A stretch of DNA of 38,476 bases, taken from the NCBI GenBank assembly GCA_937981985.1, contig CALJNB010000073.1:1-38476 (forward strand). The letters run 5' to 3'. The notes below the pieces were generated by a model, which was not told where the DNA came from, searched no databases, and saw only the letters and a program-made list of their open reading frames with translations. Both the position numbers and the translations under genes were made by a program. Numbering within the stretch: the first letter of the stretch is position 1; each line of letters starts with the position of its first letter. Origin of the DNA: an uncultured bacterium. GTDB taxonomy: Bacteria; Myxococcota_A; Bradymonadia; Bradymonadales; Bradymonadaceae. Of the stretch, positions 1-7,781 are shown piece by piece.

Positions 1-1
1 C

Positions 2-529
2 ACGCCTTTGGTATTAGGAATGGATTCGATGTGGGACGCTGACCCTTATTTGAATCTAAAGCCGCCTCAAACTTATCGCGAACTGGGGATGTTTCTTGAT
101 CTCAATGCCTATCTTCCCGATGTTATTTTGACCAAAGTGGATCGTGCATCGATGAACGTTGCCTTAGAAACGAGAAGCCCGTTGCTCGACTATCGGATGA
201 CCGAGTTTGCCTGGCGGCTTACACCAGGGTTTCGATTCAAAAACGGGGTCGCCAAATACCCACTAAAAGAACTCGCTTATCGATACGTTCCTCGAGAAAT
301 TTTGGATCGGCCAAAGCAAGGTTTCGGAATCCCGGTGGACGGGTGGTTGAGAAACGAACTTAAAGATTGGGCGTCTGCATTACTAGATGAGTGTCGCTTG
401 AAGAATGAAGGCTTTTTTGATTCTAAGCTGCTTCTCGCAAGATGGGATGAGCACCAAAGTGGGAAGCGAGACTGGGGCCCCGATCTCTGGACCGCGCTTA
501 TGTTTCAGCAATGGTTTGAAGCAGCTTAG
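2..529 (+). CDS. Asparagine synthase-like amidotransferase, C-terminal part (5' end outside window)
   Basis: This is the C-terminal piece of a class II (Ntn-type) glutamine amidotransferase/asparagine synthase. The family uses an ATP-pyrophosphatase synthetase domain to amidate a carboxylate with glutamine nitrogen. The visible part has the characteristic end of that domain: a DLNAYLPDVILTKVDRASM stretch, then ALETRSPLLDYRM, then KYPLKELAYRYVP and PKQGFGIPV, finishing with a WTALMFQQW tail. The reading frame is open to the left edge, so the TTG at position 8 is not taken as a true start and the glutaminase domain lies outside. This subgroup often sits in exopolysaccharide or exosortase gene clusters, so the product may modify a sugar or peptide rather than make free asparagine; the window cannot decide this. 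The family call is secure, the substrate is not. Confidence 0.9.
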   Translation, partial: TPLVLGMDSMWDADPYLNLKPPQTYRELGMFLDLNAYLPDVILTKVDRASMNVALETRSPLLDYRMTEFAWRLTPGFRFKNGVAKYPLKELAYRYVPREILDRPKQGFGIPVDGWLRNELKDWASALLDECRLKNEGFFDSKLLLARWDEHQSGKRDWGPDLWTALMFQQWFEAA

Positions 530-538
530 CGTTCTAGC

Positions 539-922
539 CTAGGCCACCCGACACGCCTCGCAATCTTTGCGCTTGGGAAGATAGGGTCTGATCTCAGCGA
601 ACACTTTGTAGGACGGGACCATAGAGATTTTACCTATTGTGGTTTTCGAAAACCAGCTCAGGGGTTTGAAAATCTCTAACGTATCCCAAATGGCAGCAAA
701 AGCGGGTACACCTTCAAGTAATTGTCCGGTTTGGGTCTTTACGTGGAAATACTTGTGAACCCGCTTCGGATCCATTCCATGGTCGTTCGGATTAAACCTG
801 GGGTTTGAGATATCGATTGCATTCAGCCTCTCGAAACGGTCTCGTTTGAGGTAGCCATCGACTTCTTTTGAACAAAGATGACAAGCGCCATCGTAGAATA
901 TTTTAAGTTTCTCTTCTTTCAT
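539..922 (-). CDS. DCC family thiol-disulfide oxidoreductase-like protein (DUF393/YuxK)
   Basis: A 127-residue protein of the DUF393 (DCC) family, predicted small thioredoxin-fold proteins of unknown physiological substrate. The diagnostic N-terminal motif is present: FYDGACHLCSKEV, containing D-G-x-C-x-x-C, followed by an R..RF..LNAIDIS segment and the GVPAFAAIW segment that corresponds to the family's conserved G-x-x-A stretch. The C-terminus carries a second cysteine pair (CEAC). I place the start at the ATG at 922, just before KEEKLKIFYDG; an upstream in-frame TTG at 958 adds 12 residues that do not resemble the family, and neither site has a strong Shine-Dalgarno. The gene is divergent from the GbsR-like regulator at 1005, with about 80 bases of shared intergenic DNA. 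Family call sound, function unknown. Confidence 0.8.
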   Translation of the reverse strand: MKEEKLKIFYDGACHLCSKEVDGYLKRDRFERLNAIDISNPRFNPNDHGMDPKRVHKYFHVKTQTGQLLEGVPAFAAIWDTLEIFKPLSWFSKTTIGKISMVPSYKVFAEIRPYLPKRKDCEACRVA

Positions 923-1004
923 ATTGTTTAGTGTACGTTGAACGATTTGCTTTTGCAATAGTAAATAGGATGGTATCGTGTTGGTATTCTAGCAGGTATT
1001 TGAT

Positions 1005-1559
1005 TTGGATCGTTTGATAATAAGTGAACAAGAGGTAGGCTATGAAGCAAAAGATAAGCTGGCGCGAGCTTCGGGGGCTATAGGAAAGTTTATCGAGTAT
1101 TGGGGATTTAAAAGCATCGAAGGACGGATTTGGTCCCTAGTTTTTTTATCCGAAAGTCCGATATCAACGCCGCAAATCGTCGATATTTTGGAAGTATCAA
1201 AAGCCACAGCGAGCATTGGAATCAACGAACTTTTGAGAAGGGGTCTCATCCAGATATCGGGGAAGGTCGAAAACGGAGCCCTAACCTATATCTCAACCCC
1301 CGATGTTGGAGCAGTGGTGCGTGATGTATTAAGAGAGCGCGAGCTTCGTCTTATCTCAGACGCTGAAACGAACCTGAACCTTCTTTTTTCTCTGTCCGTC
1401 GAGGAACTTGAATCGATAAATATTTCTCAGGCCAACCTTGAACAATTACTGGAACTTACTCAGGTTTCCAAAAAGTTGGTTACGCGCCTAACAAGTAGAC
1501 GGTTCAACGTCATTTTGAGTTGGGCCACTTTTTTCAAAAAAGTGCTTCGCGCATTTTAG
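1005..1559 (+). CDS. GbsR/MarR family winged-helix transcriptional regulator
   Basis: A 184-residue predicted DNA-binding regulator. Residues 25-40 hold a GKFIEYWGFKSIEGRIW stretch, typical of GbsR-like MarR relatives. A winged-helix region follows: TPQIVDILEVSKATASIGINELLRRGLI is the helix-turn-helix, and the wing is around residues 80-95. The C-terminal half is helical and probably dimerises. GbsR-type proteins control osmoprotectant or membrane-transport genes in other bacteria, but the target here is unknown. The divergent DCC gene is a possible target because the two share a short intergenic region. The start is a TTG with an AGCAGG-like ribosome site about 8 bases upstream; the protein begins well before the conserved region, so this start is plausible. 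A perfect inverted repeat lies inside the last codons (1526-1544). Confidence 0.8.
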   Translation: MDRLIISEQEVGYEAKDKLARASGAIGKFIEYWGFKSIEGRIWSLVFLSESPISTPQIVDILEVSKATASIGINELLRRGLIQISGKVENGALTYISTPDVGAVVRDVLRERELRLISDAETNLNLLFSLSVEELESINISQANLEQLLELTQVSKKLVTRLTSRRFNVILSWATFFKKVLRAF

Positions 1560-1587
1560 TTATAAAAATGTGTGAACTAAAAGTTCA
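1526..1587. repeat. Two short perfect inverted repeats at the 3' end of the GbsR-like gene
   Basis: Positions 1526-1544 read CACTTTTTT-C-AAAAAAGTG, a 9-base inverted repeat with one central base, lying in the last codons of the regulator gene. Positions 1573-1587 read TGAACT-AAA-AGTTCA, a 6-base repeat just after the stop. Neither is followed by a clean T-run, so they are not convincing terminators. They could be weak hairpins, operator-like sites or chance in AT-rich sequence. The rest of 1560-1726 shows nothing else recognisable. Confidence 0.4.
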
Positions 1588-1726
1588 ATGTTGGGAGCAG
1601 AATTCGATCGAATGAGGACGCAAATATAGCTTCAGTCCTTCATTTCTTTTCCTCATGGTCGACAATATGAGACAGACCGAATTCACGCTTGCGGACCTAT
1701 TATTCGTTCAATTGTCACTAAGTTAG

Positions 1727-1800
1727 TGATCCCAATAGGGTTCGAACCTATGGCCTCCGGATTAGGAATCCAGCGCTCTATCCAGCTGAGCTATGGGACC
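1727..1800 (-). tRNA. tRNA-Arg (anticodon CCU)
   Basis: Read on the minus strand this folds as a complete 74-base cloverleaf. The acceptor stem GGTCCCA pairs with TGGGATC. The D arm is GCTC/GAGC, with AGCTGGATA between. The anticodon stem CTGGA/TCCGG encloses the loop TTCCTAA, giving anticodon CCT. The T arm is ATAGG-TTCGAAC-CCTAT, and the discriminator base is A. The 3' CCA is not encoded (the next bases are CTA), so CCA must be added by tRNA nucleotidyltransferase. It reads AGG codons. Confidence 0.96.
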
Positions 1801-1808
1801 GTGACCGA

Positions 1809-1837
1809 TTTCTACACAAGTTGAGTTCTTTTGTCAG
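1809..1837 (-). promoter_or_regulatory. Predicted sigma70-type promoter for tRNA-Arg
   Basis: On the minus strand CTGACA (1837-1832) is followed by a 17-base spacer and TAGAAA (1814-1809), ending about 9 bases before the tRNA 5' end. Spacing and position suit a housekeeping promoter for a stable RNA. Identified by eye only. Confidence 0.5.
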
Positions 1838-1927
1838 CTGCAGATAATCCGCTTTGCTCTCGATAGAGCTATTGTAGAAAAAAGGCGATATGATACTTAA
1901 AAGGTAATAGAAGACTATGAGGTAAAT

Positions 1928-2482
1928 ATGAAAATTGAGCGAATTCATCACGTTGCTTACCGATGCAACGACGCCAAAGAAACCGTTAACTGGTATGTTG
2001 AAAATTTTAAAATGGATTTTGTCTTGGCCATCGCCGAAGATCGGGTCCCGTCAACGCAGGCCGAAGATCCCTATATGCATGTGTTTCTGGACGCAGGAAA
2101 CGAAGGTGTCCTTGCCTTCTTCGAACTTCCTACTCAGCCCAAAATGGGACGCGATGAAAATACACCCAAATGGGTTCAACATATCGCATTCAAGGTAAAA
2201 GATCGCGACGAGTTATTGGAGTTCAAAAGCCATCTAGAAGGAAACGGAATTGATGTCTTAGGCGTCACCGATCATTCACTTTTTCATTCCATTTACTGTT
2301 TTGACCCAAACGGGCATCGTATCGAACTCGCCTGTCCTGATCCCGACGAGCAATCGAAATTAGCCCGACTCGATAAGGTCAAATGGGAGATGTTAGAGGA
2401 ATGGAGCATTACCAAGAAAGCACCTCAACATGCGGCGTGGATGCACGAGAAACAAAATACGCACGGTAACGCAGAAAAATAG
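1928..2482 (+). CDS. VOC (glyoxalase/bleomycin resistance/dioxygenase) superfamily protein
   Basis: A 184-residue protein beginning with the typical VOC opening KIERIHHVAYRCNDAKETVNWY, in which the first His and the later Tyr match the first beta-alpha-beta module. The second module opens with WVQHIAFKVKDRDELLEFKSHL and closes with SIYCFDPNGHRIELACP, the usual FxDPdGxxiEl metal-site ending. VOC proteins bind a divalent metal and include glyoxalase I, ring-cleavage dioxygenases and antibiotic-binding proteins; the substrate cannot be told from sequence. The roughly 40-residue tail after the second module (EQSKLARLDKVKWEMLEEW...) is longer than in minimal members. The start is an ATG preceded by TGAGGTAA at good spacing. 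It is a single gene, convergent with htpG, and the two share the terminator hairpin at 2541-2594. Confidence 0.83.
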   Translation: MKIERIHHVAYRCNDAKETVNWYVENFKMDFVLAIAEDRVPSTQAEDPYMHVFLDAGNEGVLAFFELPTQPKMGRDENTPKWVQHIAFKVKDRDELLEFKSHLEGNGIDVLGVTDHSLFHSIYCFDPNGHRIELACPDPDEQSKLARLDKVKWEMLEEWSITKKAPQHAAWMHEKQNTHGNAEK

Positions 2483-2540
2483 TCACAGGCGCACCTTTAG
2501 GATTCGTCTTTATAAGAATATATTCGTCCATGCGCGGGCG

Positions 2541-2594
2541 AAAAAAAACCGAAAAGATACCGGATAAAACGATGGTATTTTTTCGGTTTTTTTT
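2541..2594. terminator. Bidirectional intrinsic terminator between the VOC gene and htpG
   Basis: The sequence reads A8-CCGAAAA-GATACC, a loop of roughly 12 bases, then GGTAT-TTTTTTCGG-T8. The outer arms AAAAAAAACCGAAAA and TTTTCGGTTTTTTTT are complementary, so either strand gives a stem followed by a U-run. It sits between two convergent genes, so it can end both. Confidence 0.8.
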
Positions 2595-2601
2595 AGGTCT
2601 T

Positions 2602-4491
2602 CTAAGAAAGTTGCGACGTCGCAACTTGTTGCATTAGACCGGTAATACGTTTGGCAAACAGACCCGGATTGGCAATCGGACTTCCTTCGGCCAGCAAAGC
2701 TTGGTCATAGATCAACTCAACCCATTCCTGAACTTTTTCGTTTTTATCATCAGTAGAAATCTTTTGGATCGCATCGATAAGAGGATGTTTTGGGTTCAAT
2801 TCGAGGATGCGTTTTTGTTCGGGCATCGCGTGATTTTGAGCACGTAACATGCGCTCGATGTGCGCTGCCATTCCGCCTTCGGGCGTCACCAAACATGCCG
2901 GCGAATCTGCCAATCGGTGAGAGAGGCGTACTTCAGAAACTTGTTCCTCGAGTAGGGTTTTGAATTTCTCGGTAAGAGGCTTCAATGTTTCGTTTTCAAC
3001 TTTCTCTTCCTCAGTATCTTCTCCGTCCAGGTTGAAATCACCCTTCACAGCATCAACCAACATTTTTCCGTCGAACTCTTTAAGCGTTTCGATGGCCCAC
3101 TGATCTATACTGTCGGTGAGATAGAGAACTTCGAAGTTTTTCTTCTTCAACATCTCTAGATGTGGGCTACCTTCAAGCAGTGCTCGAGAAGCGCCCAGAG
3201 CGTAGAAAATGGATTCTTGTTCTTCAGGCATACGTTCAATGTACGCCGCTAATGAAGATGGATCAGATTGAGTAGAAGATTCGAATCGAAGAAGTTCTGC
3301 CAACTTGTCTTTTTGGTCGGGATCGAAGTGTAGACCTTCTTTGATGACGGTTCCGTAGTTCTTCCAGATCTCTTTATAATCTTCGGGTTTCTCGATTGAA
3401 ACTTCTGTCAGAAGTTCGACCGCTTTCTTGGTAACTTGCTTACGAATCGTTTTCACGAGTTTTGAATCTTGAAGGATCTCTCGACTTACATTCAAGGGGA
3501 GATCTTCTGAATCGATAATACCGCGGATGAAGCGTAACCATCTTGGGACAAGTTCTTCGGCATTTTCCATGATGAAAACACGTTTGACATATAGACGTAC
3601 GCCATGTTTTGCGTCCGGATCGAAGAGGTCGAACGGCGGGCGAGAGGGAATGTAAAGTAGACCCGTAAAAAGTTGCTTTCCTTCAAGGGTGAAATGCGTG
3701 TTTGCGATCGGCGGTTCCCAATCGTGGGTGAGATGTTTGTAGAATTCTGTATATTGTTCTTCTTCAATAGAACTCGGTGAACGCTTCCACAATGCTTCTG
3801 CTTTATTGATTTGTTCGAACTCTTCGCTTTCAATAGCTTCACCCTCTTCACCGTAAGCGGCTTTGAGCATTTCAATGGGATAACCCACGAAATCTGAGTA
3901 TTGGGTGATTAAGGTTTTGAGACGGAACGGATTTACGAATTCATTCTGCGCTTCTTTGACGTGTAGAATAACCGAAGTTCCGCGAGATTCTCGCTCGGTG
4001 GGTTCTACGGTGAAGTTGTCTTGAGCATTAGACGACCATTTATATGCTTCATCAGATCCTGCCTTTTTTGAGATAACTTCCACTCGGTCGGCGACCAGGA
4101 AAGAGCTATAAAAGCCAACGCCAAATTGTCCGATAATGTTCATATCGTCGGTCTTTGCATTTTCTGCCATGGCTTCCATAAATCCTTTAGAACCGGAATG
4201 CGCTACTGTACCTAACAAGGTGATGAGGTCTTCTTCGCTCATTCCGATGCCGTTGTCCCAGATAGTTACGGTTCCTTTGTCCTCATCGACAAGAACACGT
4301 ACTTTAAGCGAGGTGTCACCCGCCATTAAATCTGGGGCGGATAACGTTTCAAAGCGCAACTTATCTAAAGCATCAGAGGCGTTTGAAACGAGTTCTCGAA
4401 GGAAGATTTCTTTGTTTGAATAAAGCGAGTTAATCACAAGGCTTAGTACTTGCGATACCTCTGCTTTGAACTTTCTAGTCTTTTTAGCCAT
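2602..4491 (-). CDS. htpG: Molecular chaperone HtpG (Hsp90 family)
   Basis: A full-length 629-residue bacterial Hsp90 (E. coli HtpG has 624). It is a cytosolic ATP-dependent homodimeric chaperone that remodels client proteins, often with DnaK. The GHKL ATPase domain is intact at the N-terminus: [20 protein letters not shown], then [19 protein letters not shown] with the catalytic Glu33 and Asn37, then [11 protein letters not shown], and [17 protein letters not shown] as the lid/glycine motif. The middle domain has the [26 protein letters not shown] and [20 protein letters not shown] signatures. The C-terminal dimerisation domain has [21 protein letters not shown] and ELNPKHPLI. The start ATG is preceded by GGAG at good spacing. 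A heat-shock-like promoter candidate lies just upstream. There is no sign of truncation, and identification is certain. Confidence 0.99.
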
Positions 4492-4524
4492 TTTTGGTCT
4501 CCATATTTAGGCGTCTATGATGCG

Positions 4525-4554
4525 AAACATGGACACTCCGTCGACGAAGTCAAG
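4525..4554 (-). promoter_or_regulatory. Possible sigma32-type heat-shock promoter for htpG
   Basis: On the minus strand CTTGACT (about 4554-4548) is followed after about 14 bases by TCCATGTTT (about 4533-4525). This resembles the sigma32 pattern of a CTTGAA-like -35 and a CCCCATnT-like -10 with a short spacer. It lies roughly 35 bases before the htpG start. The match is imperfect and made by eye. Confidence 0.4.
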
Positions 4555-4683
4555 TCGATTTTTTGCTTTGTTTGCCACATTGTGCGGCGGGTGAGAACTA
4601 AAGAGGACTCAACATGAGGATGGGGAGTTGTGTATCACGCAAAAAAAAACTACAATTTATCATCACAAACACTTAGGAAAGCG

Positions 4684-5553
4684 ATGAAGTTCGTCATTAT
4701 TATTTTTATCCTTCTGGGGGCTTGTACGCCAGACGCGCTCGATTTTAGTTTAGTATCTACAACTCCCAACAATACGACGGATAATAATAGTGGGTCAGAT
4801 GCCGGAAATAATAACAAAGGCGATATGGTGAACAACGGCAAGAATGATGTAGCTGAGCTCCCTGGAGCGGCGTTATATAGAACGAGCTGCGCGGCTTGTC
4901 ACGGTGCAGACGGCGTGGGCGGCGCAATTTGGAGTGGTTCGATTCAAGGCGTGGCTGACATCTCGCCGGCGGTAAAAGACGGGGTGGGGACGATGCCCGC
5001 GCTCCCAGCTTTATCGGACGCAGTCATAGCCGATATCCAAGCCTTTTTGGTTTCCGTGAATCCGGTAACCCGCGGTGGGCAAGTTGAATACGCTCAAAAA
5101 TGTGCAGGTTGTCATGGCAAAGAAGGGAAAGGCGTAACGGACAGAGGGATGCAACTTCGGTACAAGGACCCTGGATATTCTAGCTCTATAACTCGTAGTG
5201 GACGATCGCTCTATAATTTCAAAGATTCTCCCGGCGGGATGCCGGCGTTCGATAGCACCCAGCTGAGCGATGTAGATATGGCCGAGATTTGGACGTGGCT
5301 TGATGCCTTTCCCAACGAAACAACTGATGAAGGTCTTTATTTACAATTCTGCGGTAATTGTCATGGCGCGACGGGTAAAGCCCCTGAAGTCGAGCAAGAT
5401 CTTACGACCGTATCAGATGTTACAAGTGATGTGCGTAGTGGACACGGTGGTACGGGTTACGACGCGCGGACGAAATATATGCCGGCATGGACTGCCGCGG
5501 TGATTTCAGACGCTGAGATCGCCCAAATGAATGCCCATATTTCGGGTCTTTAG
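4684..5553 (+). CDS. Lipoprotein with three c-type cytochrome domains
   Basis: A 289-residue exported electron-transfer protein. The signal peptide is followed by lipobox LGAC (Cys14) and then an Asn/Gly/Asp-rich linker to about residue 55. Three tandem mono-haem domains follow. Their haem motifs are CAACH (69-73), CAGCH (140-144) and CGNCH (223-227), each followed by a candidate axial Met in a G/K-x-MP context (Met104, Met186, Met266) and a closing helix with W/F (IQAFL, IWTWL). All three domains therefore look functional as His/Met haems. The start is set at the ATG at 4684, preceded by AGGAAA; the longer in-frame start at 4630 would bury the signal peptide. The partner is unknown: no oxidase or dehydrogenase lies nearby. 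Likely a periplasm-facing outer-membrane-anchored electron carrier. Confidence 0.88.
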   Translation: MKFVIIIFILLGACTPDALDFSLVSTTPNNTTDNNSGSDAGNNNKGDMVNNGKNDVAELPGAALYRTSCAACHGADGVGGAIWSGSIQGVADISPAVKDGVGTMPALPALSDAVIADIQAFLVSVNPVTRGGQVEYAQKCAGCHGKEGKGVTDRGMQLRYKDPGYSSSITRSGRSLYNFKDSPGGMPAFDSTQLSDVDMAEIWTWLDAFPNETTDEGLYLQFCGNCHGATGKAPEVEQDLTTVSDVTSDVRSGHGGTGYDARTKYMPAWTAAVISDAEIAQMNAHISGL

Positions 5554-5589
5554 ACGACACCGATATGCACTAGAAATCTAACTCGATTT

Positions 5590-6363
5590 TTAACCGATAT
5601 CTTGGGCGCGTTCTGCATCAAGTTTTTTCTGATAACGCCCTTGAGCGATATCAACAAGAACAACAACGATGATCGAAAAGTAGAAGGTGGCTTTACTCAT
5701 CGCTTCAATTGGATATCCGAAGAACGATAGATGAGCTAGATGGCCACCTTCAGAAAGAAGCATGATTCCGACAATGAGGAGGATAAAGAGCCCGAGTACT
5801 TCAAACATGCGATTCTTTTTCAGGAACTCTGAAACGGTATTCGCGAGTGCAATCATAAGCACTCCTGAGATGATAATTGCCACACTCATTACCCACACCA
5901 CTTCGGTCAAAGCGATTGCGCTAAGTATCGAGTCAAAACTAAAGACAAGGTTCATCACTACGATGGTCGCGATAGCTTTACCCGCCGACTTTTTCTGTTC
6001 TTCTTCACTCACACCGTGAGACAGGTCGTCCTTCGACAGCATATGGGTGATTTCTTTAATTGCGGTGTAAACGATGAACAAGCCCCCTCCCAAAACGATA
6101 AGTGCATGCGCGGTCATATTGAAGGTGATTGCATTGGAATGAATTTCTAAAAGGGTGACCTGGAAAGATTCGATCGCTTTCAAAATGACCACCAACAAAA
6201 CGATTCTTAAAACGATCGCGAGCCCGATTCCCCAGGTTCGTACTTTCTTTTGTTTGTCTTCTTCAACCCGTTTGGACTCAAGAGAAATGTACAAAAGGTT
6301 ATCAAAACCGAGTACAGCTTGAAGAAAGATGAGCATTAACAGCGTCAGAAGATTTTCTACCAC
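5590..6363 (-). CDS. TerC family integral membrane protein
   Basis: A 257-residue polytopic inner-membrane protein of the TerC family, associated with metal ion (notably manganese) export and tellurite resistance. The N-terminal helix carries QAVLGFDNLLYI, the family's conserved GxDN-like acidic motif. The fifth segment carries NLVFSFDSILSAIAL, the second copy of the acidic motif expected from the internal pseudo-symmetry. About seven hydrophobic segments can be counted, with a charged cytosolic loop around residues 105-130 (LSKDDLSHGVSEEEQKK). The start is GTG at 6363 with AAGGA about 6 bases upstream. Convergent with the cytochrome gene, and only about 36 bases separate the stops. Transport substrate is inferred from family only; no riboswitch was recognised upstream. 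Confidence 0.9.
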   Translation of the reverse strand: MVENLLTLLMLIFLQAVLGFDNLLYISLESKRVEEDKQKKVRTWGIGLAIVLRIVLLVVILKAIESFQVTLLEIHSNAITFNMTAHALIVLGGGLFIVYTAIKEITHMLSKDDLSHGVSEEEQKKSAGKAIATIVVMNLVFSFDSILSAIALTEVVWVMSVAIIISGVLMIALANTVSEFLKKNRMFEVLGLFILLIVGIMLLSEGGHLAHLSFFGYPIEAMSKATFYFSIIVVVLVDIAQGRYQKKLDAERAQDIG

Positions 6364-6527
6364 GAAGAATCCTTAGGGTTGAGTTGGATTCGTGGATGTT
6401 AGGATGAAATTGCCCGCTTTATCAAGCCGGTTTTTGAACCAATTTAGCCATTGCTCGGAAAATAAGCGTCGGTTACCATATGCCCCTTCATCACGTACAA
6501 ACGCGATTTTAAGTTAAGTTTTTTAAT

Positions 6528-6557
6528 TTGAATTTAGTGAAACGATGAACGTATTAA
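6528..6557 (+). promoter_or_regulatory. Possible promoter for the caspase-lipoprotein operon
   Basis: TTGAAT (6528-6533), an 18-base spacer and TATTAA (6552-6557) lie about 28 bases before the first start codon of the three-gene lipoprotein operon. The region is AT-rich, so similar matches can arise by chance. Confidence 0.3.
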
Positions 6558-6585
6558 TCAAACCTACTACGTGTCCGAGGATAAA

Positions 6586-7758
6586 ATGAAACGTATTTTA
6601 ATAGCTACAATTGCAATCACTTCGCTACTTTCAGCCTGCAGCGGTAACGCTAATGATCCGGACAAGAAAATGTCCGAAGAGCCAGGCGCGACTTTGAATG
6701 GACCCAGAAAAGGTGTTTTCCTTCGAGCCTCTTTTGATGACGATCCGAGCCATTTTGTGGGACGCTTTCTCTCTAACGAGTTGGTTGAAGACCAGATTGA
6801 CGAGAACCGCGGGATCCAAACCGAGTGCACGAAGTTTGTAACTTATAAAGAGGTTAACGCGTCTGGAAGCTTTGATGAATATTATAACTCTTCCACCGAG
6901 GTTAAAGGAAATTTCGGATTAACTGAAGCTGGTGAAGTCATGGCCAAAAAGGCCGGGGTCGGCGGGGACGCCTCAATGGGTCATAGCTCTGGTACTACCA
7001 TTCGAGTGAAATACGATCTCACTAAAAAGATTGTTGCCAACGTTAGTGATCCGGCAGCCTTTAAGGCGTGTTGTGATAGTTCACCGGACGCGTGTACCGA
7101 TCGTTACGTAGGAGAATTTTGGTACGGAACCGGAACCTTATATGAAAAATCGGGTCGTCAAACGGGGGGACAAGCGAACCTCGATACTACCGCCACCGCT
7201 TCATCTCTATCAGTTGCTGATGGCTGGGCGTGGAAACGTAGTACCGATTTCAAAGATGTCTATTTTGCGTTTCGAGTGACCGACAGGGTAGCACAGTCCA
7301 ATTGTGATTGGGCTAATCGCCCTCCGAAAAGCTCGGAAGGACAATATTTCGTGGGCGTTTCACCGGCATCCCCCTCCGAAGACATTGCGCGGTCGGCGGC
7401 GATGCGAAATGCACGTGTTCAAGCTGTGCAGTATCTGGGCGAAACCATTGCGGCTTCGTCATCGTCGAGTTCAAGTGTGATTGATGGGTACGCTAAAAGT
7501 GAAAGTGTCGTAAATACAGTAGCCGAAGGAATCGCAAATTTCGTAAAAGACGATCGTTATTGTCCGGCTGAAATGATTGATTCTCCCAAAGGCCCAACTT
7601 ATGTCATGAAAGTATTGGCCTTTTTTCCGAACGAAAAGAAAAAGGAAGCCGTTAAAACAACGATCGATAATATCGAGTCCAAAGCGAAAGCAGATGGAAA
7701 GCTGACACCAATTTTGAAGAACGAAATCAAAGCACTTCGTTTAAAAAATAACGAATAA
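6586..7758 (+). CDS. Lipoprotein with LPP20-like C-terminal region, first gene of caspase operon
   Basis: A 390-residue predicted lipoprotein: basic N-terminus, hydrophobic stretch, lipobox LSAC with Cys18. The middle has scattered cysteines (TECTKF, KACCDSSPDACTDR) that could form disulfides in the periplasm. Residues about 255-345 show an alternating pattern (VGVSPASPSEDIARSAAMRN, ARVQAVQYLGETIAA, later YVMKVLAFFP) that resembles LPP20/DUF4384-type lipoprotein domains, where a helix rich in A-R-x-x-A precedes a beta strand; that similarity is an inference. A run of seven serines sits at 291-297. The tail is Lys-rich and helical. The start is the ATG at 6586 with GAGG upstream; an in-frame GTG at 6571 would only extend the signal peptide. 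It is followed after 23 bases by the caspase-like gene. No function is assigned. Confidence 0.75.
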   Translation: MKRILIATIAITSLLSACSGNANDPDKKMSEEPGATLNGPRKGVFLRASFDDDPSHFVGRFLSNELVEDQIDENRGIQTECTKFVTYKEVNASGSFDEYYNSSTEVKGNFGLTEAGEVMAKKAGVGGDASMGHSSGTTIRVKYDLTKKIVANVSDPAAFKACCDSSPDACTDRYVGEFWYGTGTLYEKSGRQTGGQANLDTTATASSLSVADGWAWKRSTDFKDVYFAFRVTDRVAQSNCDWANRPPKSSEGQYFVGVSPASPSEDIARSAAMRNARVQAVQYLGETIAASSSSSSSVIDGYAKSESVVNTVAEGIANFVKDDRYCPAEMIDSPKGPTYVMKVLAFFPNEKKKEAVKTTIDNIESKAKADGKLTPILKNEIKALRLKNNE

Positions 7759-7781
7759 TAAAATAATAAAAGGGCGAGTAA

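Noticed and set aside
8..10. TTG at position 8 as the start of the first gene.
   Set aside because: The frame is open to the left edge and the product would be only the C-terminal third of an asparagine synthase.
3492..3875. Overlapping 127-codon frame on the minus strand inside htpG.
   Set aside because: It is a shifted frame of the htpG coding strand, with no family resemblance and no ribosome site.
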